Source of the DNA: an uncultured Porphyromonas sp.
GTDB taxonomy: Bacteria; Bacteroidota; Bacteroidia; Bacteroidales; Porphyromonadaceae
Reading direction: 5' to 3'
DNA length: 5,503 nucleotides
Assembly: GCA_945875135.1 (NCBI GenBank)
Contig: CAMCJO010000161.1
Location: 1 to 5,503 of the forward strand
A model generated the notes under the pieces. The model was not told where the DNA came from. It saw nothing but the letters and a program-made list of their open reading frames with translations, and made no database searches. Below, piece after piece: positions 1-3,792 of the stretch (its first letter is position 1; each line of letters starts with the position of its first letter). The translations under genes and the position numbers were made by a program.

Positions 1-1
1 T

Positions 2-541
2 AGCAGTCATCATGGATATGAAATAACAGAAATAGAGTTGCTTGCCCCAAAAGCCGATCGATCACAACGTGAAAGTTTTCAGCCGCTGACAAGCAACTCT
101 ACGGATGAGTTGCTGAACCCGAAGACTGCAACGCCCATAGAGGGAAGGCTACAACCGCTGAACAGCAATTCTATCTCACTTGCAAAGTTACTAAAAGGAG
201 TTGAATTATCCTATGAGCCAAACGTCAAGCTCCTTGACGCTATGCAGGCTTGCCATCAATTCGCTCTCACAGGCGACTATACAGAGCTAGTCAAAGTGTA
301 CGAGACGGCACGAAACAAGCGTCTATCAACTACACTTTCCGACCCGTTACAGTCTGTCAAGCAAGCGCAAGCAGAGATGGTTGCTTTGACAAAGCAAGCT
401 CACCAAATCATAGTTCCCAGCTCGCCCGTACAAGAACAAGCGCAAGCGATACTCAACGCACGAGGTGAGCGCAATGATAATACGCTCAAGACTGCTCAGG
501 AGGAGCAGGTAGAGCGTAAATCCCAGTCACATAAACTATAA
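2..541 (+). CDS. Unrecognised protein, 5'-truncated by window edge (C-terminal 179 residues)
   Basis: The frame is open from base 2 to the TAA at 539-541, so the gene begins outside the window. The TTG at 38 is only an internal Leu codon. I do not recognise the family. The visible part is hydrophilic, without membrane segments. It contains a short imperfect internal repeat (FQPLTSNSTDELL, then LQPLNSNSISLAKLL, about 30 residues apart), a central helical patch (NVKLLDAMQACHQFALTGDY), and a Gln/Ala/Glu-rich tail likely to form helices or a coiled coil. This looks like the variable tail of a larger mobile-element protein. Only 12 bases separate its stop from the next gene on the same strand, so it is probably cotranscribed with the MORN-repeat genes. 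A toxin-like tail followed by protective repeat proteins is possible, but nothing visible supports it directly. Confidence 0.6.
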   Translation, partial: SSHHGYEITEIELLAPKADRSQRESFQPLTSNSTDELLNPKTATPIEGRLQPLNSNSISLAKLLKGVELSYEPNVKLLDAMQACHQFALTGDYTELVKVYETARNKRLSTTLSDPLQSVKQAQAEMVALTKQAHQIIVPSSPVQEQAQAILNARGERNDNTLKTAQEEQVERKSQSHKL

Positions 542-553
542 CCAGATTGAGTT

Positions 554-1135
554 ATGAGAACGTATACAACAGTAGAAGAAGAACGCAAGGCTTTCGCTAT
601 TGTAATGGCGAATGACGCTCACCCCGAGCGGGGTGCTATTTATCCAGTCTATGACGACAATCTTGAGTTATTACACTTTAATCGATGGTCACCCTCTGAA
701 GGACTGTATGAACTATGGTACCCCACAGGTCAGTTGCATAGTCGCTTTTACGTAGCACTTGCTGGCGAGCGTTACGGGCTTATTGAAGTGTGGCACGATA
801 ACGGACAGCTAGGCGGTCGTGGAACGTACAAAGACGGTCTTTTGGACGGCTTGTGCGAACGCTGGTCTCCGACAGGTCAACTGGAGGAGCGTGCCACCTA
901 TAAGGCTGGTAAGCTAGAGGGACTATGCGAGGAGTGGTATGACAACGGTCAATTGTATGAGCGCTGCTCTTACAAAGACGACAAGCTAGATGGCTTGTGC
1001 GAGCGTTGGCACGACAACGGACAGCTTATATCTCGTATAACCTATAAAGCAGGAGTGCGAGACGGTCTGTGTGAGATGTGGAATAATGGCCAGTTAGAGG
1101 AACGGAGCACTTATGAGGCAGGCCGAAAATTGTAG
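554..1135 (+). CDS. MORN-variant repeat protein (YwqK-like), six repeats
   Basis: The protein has 193 residues. After an N-terminal region of about 48 residues with no repeat, it has six tandem units of the form G-L-x-E-x-W-x-x-x-G-Q-L-x-x-R-x-x-Y-K-x-G. They begin at Gly50, 75, 99, 123, 147 and 171, so the period is 24 residues (72 bp). This is the MORN_2-type repeat of proteins often named YwqK-family antitoxins; such beta-hairpin solenoids usually bind proteins or membranes and have no catalytic residues. The last unit lacks one residue (MWNNGQL instead of WxDNGQL). No signal peptide or membrane helix is seen. The ATG at 554 follows the previous stop by 12 bases; the ribosome-binding sequence is weak, which is common in Bacteroidota. 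The antitoxin or immunity role is family-level annotation, not shown here. Confidence 0.85.
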   Translation: MRTYTTVEEERKAFAIVMANDAHPERGAIYPVYDDNLELLHFNRWSPSEGLYELWYPTGQLHSRFYVALAGERYGLIEVWHDNGQLGGRGTYKDGLLDGLCERWSPTGQLEERATYKAGKLEGLCEEWYDNGQLYERCSYKDDKLDGLCERWHDNGQLISRITYKAGVRDGLCEMWNNGQLEERSTYEAGRKL

Positions 1136-1153
1136 TATATCGCATAGTTAATT

Positions 1154-1573
1154 GTGTGTTTGATTAGTTTAAGTGAAGATAGACCCTCCCCTACGGGTGT
1201 TTATGAGAGCCGTTATCCTGACGGTACACTCAGGGAGCGTTGTGCTTATAAAGACTATAAGTGGGAGGGTTTATTTGAACGCTGGCACCCAAACGGACAA
1301 CTATCCGAGCGATGCTTTTATCGAGGCGGGCTTTTAGATGGTCTTAGTGAGTGGTGGCTGGATAACGGGCAAATATCTATTCGACGAACCTACAAGCGAG
1401 GTAAGCTAGACGGCTTATACGAGGAATGGTATGACAATGGTCAGTTAAAATTTCGAGTAGAGTGCCGTTGCGGACGACCTCACGGCTTGTTTCAAGAGTG
1501 GTATGATACAGGCGAATTGAAGTCTAGTGTAATGTGTTGTAATGGCGAGATTGAAAAGCAATGGAGACAATAA
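1154..1573 (+). CDS. MORN-variant repeat protein (YwqK-like), five repeats, GTG start
   Basis: The protein has 139 residues and five 24-residue MORN-variant units beginning at Gly15, 39, 63, 87 and 111, of the same type as the gene before it. The GTG start at 1154 is chosen because it puts exactly 14 residues ahead of the first repeat Gly, as in the third gene of the array. Both also share the first-repeat pattern G-[VI]-Y-E-x-R-Y-P-D-G-T-L-R-E-R, which makes the two N-termini paralogous. It lies in the same frame as the upstream MORN gene, separated by two in-frame TAG codons (1133 and 1145). I read it as a separate tandem gene and not as a broken half, because it has its own paralogous N-terminus. 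The C-terminal repeat is degenerate and Cys-rich (VMCCNGEIEK). It overlaps the next gene by 13 bases. Confidence 0.78.
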   Translation: MCLISLSEDRPSPTGVYESRYPDGTLRERCAYKDYKWEGLFERWHPNGQLSERCFYRGGLLDGLSEWWLDNGQISIRRTYKRGKLDGLYEEWYDNGQLKFRVECRCGRPHGLFQEWYDTGELKSSVMCCNGEIEKQWRQ

Positions 1574-1845
1574 AATATAGTAACAATGGACAACCCTATA
1601 CGGGTATTTATGAGAATCGCTACCCTGACGGGACGCTCAGGGAGCGTTTGCCTTACAAAGACGGCTACCCAGATGGTGTTCACGAAGTGTGGAATCCTGA
1701 CGGCACTTTGCGCCAGCGGGTGAATTATCAAGGAGGTTTTAGAGAAGGCGAATGCCTGCTCTTATATCCCAGTCGTCACATATATAGTGTTTACCACAGA
1801 GGCGAGTTGCAACTCTACAAGGAGTATGCTTTAGCTTTGAAGTAG
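1561..1845 (+). CDS. Short MORN-variant repeat protein (YwqK-like), two clear repeats
   Basis: The protein has 94 residues. Two clear 24-residue MORN-variant units begin at Gly15 and Gly39; a third at Gly63 is degenerate (GECLLLYPSRHIYSVYHRGE). The ATG lies 13 bases inside the end of the preceding gene in another frame, which suggests translational coupling. The N-terminal 30 residues closely match those of the preceding gene (YTGIYENRYPDGTLRER against PTGVYESRYPDGTLRER), so the two arose by duplication. It is the last gene of the MORN group; a 114-base non-coding gap with a new promoter follows. The function is unknown beyond the family-level protein-binding or immunity role. It could also be a decayed, shortened copy of the longer genes. 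Confidence 0.75.
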   Translation: METIKYSNNGQPYTGIYENRYPDGTLRERLPYKDGYPDGVHEVWNPDGTLRQRVNYQGGFREGECLLLYPSRHIYSVYHRGELQLYKEYALALK

Positions 1846-1905
1846 CTCTCGTAGGAGTAAATAGCCACGACGAGATTTTCAACCTCTTCAGTGGCGCAAA
1901 TTCAT

Positions 1906-1934
1906 TTTGGTCTGATGAGAATTTAGTATATTTG
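1906..1934 (+). promoter_or_regulatory. Bacteroidota-type promoter of the AbiE-like remnant operon
   Basis: TATATTTG at 1927-1934 fits the Bacteroidota -7 consensus TAnnTTTG exactly. TTTG at 1906-1909 could be the -33 element, with a 17-base spacer, a little shorter than usual. The ATG of the next gene is 25 bases after the -7 box, leaving a short leader. The box lies in the non-coding gap after the MORN genes. Confidence 0.55.
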
Positions 1935-1959
1935 CTATGTAGTAGTAAATCTCTAAGAA

Positions 1960-2289
1960 ATGCTTTATCCTATTGAGCAATACATACCCCACGGTGATAG
2001 TCAAGCTATCTCTCCCTGCCTGCTTTGGGAGTATAACTTGACCAACTTTGATTGGGATAAATCAAAGTGCATAGTTGTAGAGCGTATTATCGAGCGAGGT
2101 CGCCTAGAGGACTATCGGGGAGCTATAAACCGCTATGGAGGCATTGAGAATTTTCGAGAGATTATAAAGGCTGTTCGCCACCTATCTCAAAAGGATATTG
2201 CCTTTGTCTGTTCCTTTTTCAAGCTAAATAAAGAAGAGTTATTATGTTACAGACGACAACAGTTGAGAAGCGAACGCTGGAACTCTTAA
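1960..2289 (+). CDS. DUF6922-like small protein, antitoxin-side partner of AbiEii
   Basis: The protein has 109 residues and is intact. The pattern L-W-x-x-N-x-x-x-F-D-W-D-K near residues 22-33, I-V-V-E-R-I-I-E-R-G-x-L-E-D at 38-51, a YGG at 59-61, and L-S-x-K-D-I-A-F-V near 75-83 followed by CYRRQQL at 96-102 resemble the small DUF6922 proteins that in Bacteroidota sit directly before AbiEii nucleotidyltransferase toxins. The family call is from memory of the pattern. By that context it is probably the antitoxin or regulator of the pair. The next reading frame starts inside its last 46 bases and encodes a recognisable AbiEii N-terminus, which strengthens the call. Because that toxin is truncated here, this protein is now an orphan. 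It has its own promoter box 25 bases upstream. A role in repressing its own promoter is possible but not visible. Confidence 0.72.
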   Translation: MLYPIEQYIPHGDSQAISPCLLWEYNLTNFDWDKSKCIVVERIIERGRLEDYRGAINRYGGIENFREIIKAVRHLSQKDIAFVCSFFKLNKEELLCYRRQQLRSERWNS

Positions 2290-2339
2290 AGCAGTTACAG
2301 TCTCAGTCCGAGTTTTCTAACTTTCATTTGAAGACGTAG
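2244..2339 (+). pseudogene. Truncated AbiEii/AbiGii-type nucleotidyltransferase toxin (first 31 codons)
   Basis: An ATG at 2244, inside the end of the antitoxin-side gene, opens a 31-codon frame starting MLQTTTVEKRTLELLKQL and continuing to SEFSNFHL. AbiEii toxins of Bacteroidota typically begin with this kind of sequence (ML-x-x-T-V-E-x-x-T-L-x-L-L-K-x-L, then x-F-x-L) and go straight on to V-G-G-T-A-L-A-L, the start of the nucleotidyltransferase core. Here the frame instead runs into the left arm of a hairpin at 2331, adds Lys-Thr and stops at TAG 2337-2339. Every catalytic part of a protein normally near 250-300 residues is therefore missing, and the remnant cannot be active. The overlap with the upstream gene and the AAGAAGAG stretch before the ATG preserve the translational coupling of the original pair. 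The break point at the repeat edge suggests recombination and not point mutation. Confidence 0.8.
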
Positions 2340-2376
2340 CCCTCTTAACGGTGTTAAGAGGGCTACGTCTTTTTTT
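2331..2376 (+). terminator. Strong rho-independent-type terminator hairpin
   Basis: A perfect 19-bp stem (left arm AAGACGTAGCCCTCTTAAC, 2331-2349) with the 3-base loop GGT is followed by its complement at 2353-2371 and an uninterrupted run of seven T ending at 2376. It would end transcription from the AbiE remnant before the downstream operon. The left arm also supplies the stop codon of the truncated toxin. Confidence 0.85.
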
Positions 2377-2385
2377 AGATAGCCC
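2331..2385 (+). repeat. Palindrome-bearing 55-bp inverted repeat, left copy
   Basis: This copy matches the reverse complement of 3721-3775 at 51 of 55 positions by hand count: one difference in the stem and three in the 14 bases beyond it. The match beyond the palindrome, and the shared GGT loop when read in opposite orientations, show that the two are inverted copies of one sequence and not merely two similar hairpins. Confidence 0.8.
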
Positions 2386-2413
2386 AAGGGTGTAGAATTC
2401 AACAGAAAAACAC

Positions 2414-2421
2414 TACCTTTG
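2414..2421 (+). promoter_or_regulatory. Bacteroidota -7 box of the toxin-antitoxin-chaperone operon
   Basis: TACCTTTG fits TAnnTTTG exactly and lies 38 bases past the terminator T-run and 59 bases before the first ATG of the operon. No good -33 TTG is seen at the usual distance (around 2391-2394 reads TGTA), so the promoter may be weak or need an activator. The leader between box and ATG is purine-rich and can form a modest 8-bp hairpin (2436-2443 with 2454-2461). Confidence 0.5.
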
Positions 2422-2480
2422 CAATGTGATGAAGAGGAAGAAGGGCTAGAGGTCTTCTTTCGGATAGAGACGCATGCCGA

Positions 2481-3059
2481 ATGAATATGATAGAACTTAT
2501 GGGCTTTCATGGGACTGATATTATTAGTGCCAAGAGCATACAAAATAAGGGATTTACCATATCCAAAGGAGACGAGCATTGGCTAGGAGATGGAGCTTAC
2601 TTTTTTGTAAAAGGCCTTTGCGATCCCCAAACAGCTGCTGTGAGATGGGCTATAGTAAATGCTTGGGACAAAAAAGTTAGACGTAACCGCTACCCTACCT
2701 ACGCTGTTTTGCAGGCGAGTATTATTAGTGAAGAAGAAAGAATCTTAGATTTAAGAGAGCAAAGCGGAGTCGAAATTCTAGAATATGTTCGAAGACAATG
2801 TCAAAGAAAACTGGAGAGACTAGCACAAAGGAAGTGTCGCGTGGGGTACATAGATGGTCTTCTTATAAACTTTGCAAGGAAAGAGGTGTTGCCAGAGTTG
2901 ACCTTGACAATCTCAAATCTCTTCATTAAACTAACTAAAGAGGAACGAATTCAAGGAGAAAATAGACGAACACAGAATTGCACTGTTTGTGCCGTGTATA
3001 CTCCTCAGAACAGTGTCTCTCAAGTAAAAGTAATACAAACAGGAAAAGTGGTGATATGA
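2481..3059 (+). CDS. PARP/ART-fold ADP-ribosyltransferase-like toxin (CmdT-like candidate)
   Basis: The protein has 192 residues and no signal peptide or membrane helix. Near the N-terminus it has F-H-G-T at 9-12, then I-Q-N-K-G-F at 20-25 and W-L-G-D-G-A-Y-F-F at 34-42. This order (HGT, about 12 residues to GF, then G-x-G-x-Y-F) is the NAD-binding signature of PARP-like ADP-ribosyltransferases, with His10 and Tyr40 as the first two residues of the H-Y-[E] triad. A WA pair at 56-57 fits the following helix. The C-terminal strand region (NCTVCAVYTPQNSVSQVKVI, 166-185) resembles the final beta strands of the fold, but no Glu sits at the usual third position. ATG 2481 is the first start after an in-frame stop at 2430; ATG 2487 and 2499 are alternatives, all before His10. 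The stop overlaps the next ATG by 4 bases (ATGA). Followed by a small gene and a SecB-like gene, it is most likely the toxin of a toxin-antitoxin-chaperone operon. Its target is not known. Confidence 0.75.
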   Translation: MNMIELMGFHGTDIISAKSIQNKGFTISKGDEHWLGDGAYFFVKGLCDPQTAAVRWAIVNAWDKKVRRNRYPTYAVLQASIISEEERILDLREQSGVEILEYVRRQCQRKLERLAQRKCRVGYIDGLLINFARKEVLPELTLTISNLFIKLTKEERIQGENRRTQNCTVCAVYTPQNSVSQVKVIQTGKVVI

Positions 3060-3283
3060 AACTTACAGACGTTAAGGAGAGAATTGATAAATTCTTTAAT
3101 GAGATAACAGACGAGGACTTGTTTGACTTGCTAGTTAAAGAATACGGATTCCCCGTAGAGTATGTAGAGGTCGGAAAATACGAAATCTCCCACTCTTATC
3201 AAGAAATCAAAGGAGACAACTACTCTGCTTCTTGGAATGCTGAAAGTAGAACTGACCGAAATACATTCACTTTAGCGGCTTAA
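3056..3283 (+). CDS. Small antitoxin candidate with LAA C-terminus (CmdA-like position)
   Basis: The protein has 75 residues. ATG 3056 is preferred over the further upstream in-frame ATG at 2978 because it makes the classic ATGA overlap with the preceding stop, has an AGGA at 3041-3044, and avoids a long overlap with the toxin gene. I do not recognise a named domain. An acidic, helical N-terminal half (VKERIDKFFNEITDEDLFDLL, residues 6-26, interrupted by turns) is followed by a YGFPVEYVEV segment. A polar, aromatic-dotted C-terminal tail begins around residue 46 (Tyr48, Tyr56, Trp60, Phe71) and ends T-F-T-L-A-A. A tail of this kind could be the chaperone-addiction segment that SecB-like chaperones bind in toxin-antitoxin-chaperone systems. 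The LAA end resembles the ClpX-recognised end of the ssrA tag. Its place between a toxin-like and a chaperone gene is the main reason for the antitoxin call. Confidence 0.65.
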   Translation: MKLTDVKERIDKFFNEITDEDLFDLLVKEYGFPVEYVEVGKYEISHSYQEIKGDNYSASWNAESRTDRNTFTLAA

Positions 3284-3296
3284 GGATAAGACTCTT

Positions 3297-3719
3297 ATGG
3301 ACATACAGATTCAATTAGACTGCTGGAAGGTGGCAAGCCTTGAAATGAAGCTTGGTCACTCAGAGGACGAGCCAAAGAAGAGTGGCGAAAATTCATTCCA
3401 TTTGTCTTTTGAGGCAAAATGGATTGCAAATTTTCCCGACAAGTTTGTTATTGCATTTGACATCACAATTGAAGGTGTTGAGTTTACACTCGACTTACAT
3501 ATGGACTTTTTCTTCAAAGCCAATCAAGACTTAGATGAAGAGTTCAAGAAGTCTGACTTCGTTAAGGTCAGCGCACCTGCAATAGCTTTCCCTTATATAA
3601 GGAGTTATATTTCAAATTTGACGTTACAATCAGGGTATCCTACAGTCATTTTGCCTTCGATCAACTTCGTCCACTTGGCAAAAGAGAAAGAGAGAAAGAA
3701 AAACTTAAGCCAAGAGTGA
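3297..3719 (+). CDS. SecB-like chaperone of a toxin-antitoxin-chaperone operon (CmdC-like position)
   Basis: The protein has 140 residues, close to the usual 140-170 of SecB. The C-terminal half carries the SecB hallmark: A-F-P-Y-I-R-S-Y-I-S-N-L at 97-108, then S-G-Y-P-T-V-I-L-P-S-I-N-F at 112-124, matching FPYAR...GxFPxLxLxPxNF of proteobacterial SecB. The alternating beta-strand pattern at 33-73 (FHLSFEAKW, FVIAFDITIE, FTLDLHMDFFF) fits the sheet that forms the client-binding groove. It ends in a short charged tail. Chromosomal SecB is not a standard housekeeping protein in Bacteroidota, and solitary SecB-like genes beside small toxin genes are typical of toxin-antitoxin-chaperone loci, so this is more likely a dedicated antitoxin chaperone than an export factor. 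An AAGGA at 3282-3286, overlapping the previous stop, lies 10 bases before the ATG. The gap to the previous gene is 13 bases, so it is part of the same operon. Confidence 0.87.
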   Translation: MDIQIQLDCWKVASLEMKLGHSEDEPKKSGENSFHLSFEAKWIANFPDKFVIAFDITIEGVEFTLDLHMDFFFKANQDLDEEFKKSDFVKVSAPAIAFPYIRSYISNLTLQSGYPTVILPSINFVHLAKEKERKKNLSQE

Positions 3720-3720
3720 C

Positions 3721-3775
3721 GGTCTCTCTAAAGAAAGACGTAGCCCTCTTAACACCGTTAAGGGGGCTACGTCTT
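3721..3775 (-). repeat. Palindrome-bearing 55-bp inverted repeat, right copy
   Basis: This is the inverted partner of 2331-2385. It begins one base after the stop of the SecB-like gene and ends 17 bases before the mobC stop. With the left copy it brackets the whole three-gene operon and its promoter box (1,445 bp including both repeats). No clear target-site duplication is seen outside the pair. Confidence 0.8.
3735..3775 (-). terminator. Bidirectional terminator between the SecB-like gene and mobC
   Basis: A 19-bp stem (3735-3753 with 3757-3775) and 3-base loop carry a single non-Watson-Crick position, which is a G-U wobble in the rightward transcript and an A-C mismatch in the leftward one. 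Leftward it is followed by TCTTT after the closing TT, giving a broken T-run for mobC; rightward it has only TTTG. It probably serves both convergent transcripts. Confidence 0.72.
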
Positions 3776-3792
3776 TGTAGTTTGAGAGCTTG

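Larger units (their letters stand above)
554..1845 (+). repeat. Array of 72-bp coding repeats across three MORN genes
   Basis: About thirteen 72-bp units encode the 24-residue MORN-variant repeat across three genes. Several pairs remain close at DNA level, for example the units around 910-960 and 1401-1450, those around 845-866 and 988-1008, and the gene starts around 1216-1257 and 1621-1662. This points to duplication within and between genes. Such arrays can change in copy number by recombination. Confidence 0.8.

Noticed and set aside
38..40. TTG as the start of the left-end gene
   Set aside because: The frame continues upstream without a stop to base 2; the gene simply enters from outside.
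1492..1731. Minus-strand reading frame opposite the MORN genes
   Set aside because: It lies fully opposite two overlapping repeat genes with clear protein patterns.
554..1845. CRISPR-like or non-coding tandem repeat
   Set aside because: The 72-bp period is a multiple of three, encodes a consistent MORN-variant protein repeat, and has no identical repeats with unique spacers.
2436..2461. Hairpin in the leader of the TAC operon as a riboswitch or attenuator
   Set aside because: The stem is about 8 bp with one wobble pair and a 10-base loop in purine-rich sequence, with no T-run and no known riboswitch pattern.
2295..2579. Minus-strand reading frame across the terminator and operon leader
   Set aside because: It runs through a hairpin terminator and a promoter box, has no family pattern, and is the shadow of the intergenic region and the toxin gene start.
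2978..3055. N-terminal extension of the 75-aa antitoxin candidate from the ATG at 2978
   Set aside because: It would overlap the toxin gene by 82 bases with unconvincing, Cys/Ser-rich sequence, whereas ATG 3056 makes a typical 4-base ATGA overlap.
3352..3534. Alternative-frame reading frame inside the SecB-like gene
   Set aside because: It lies wholly inside a gene with a clear SecB signature and has no recognisable pattern of its own.
3297..3719. Housekeeping SecB export chaperone
   Set aside because: The gene sits third in a toxin-like operon on a conjugative element, and Bacteroidota do not usually rely on a standard chromosomal SecB.
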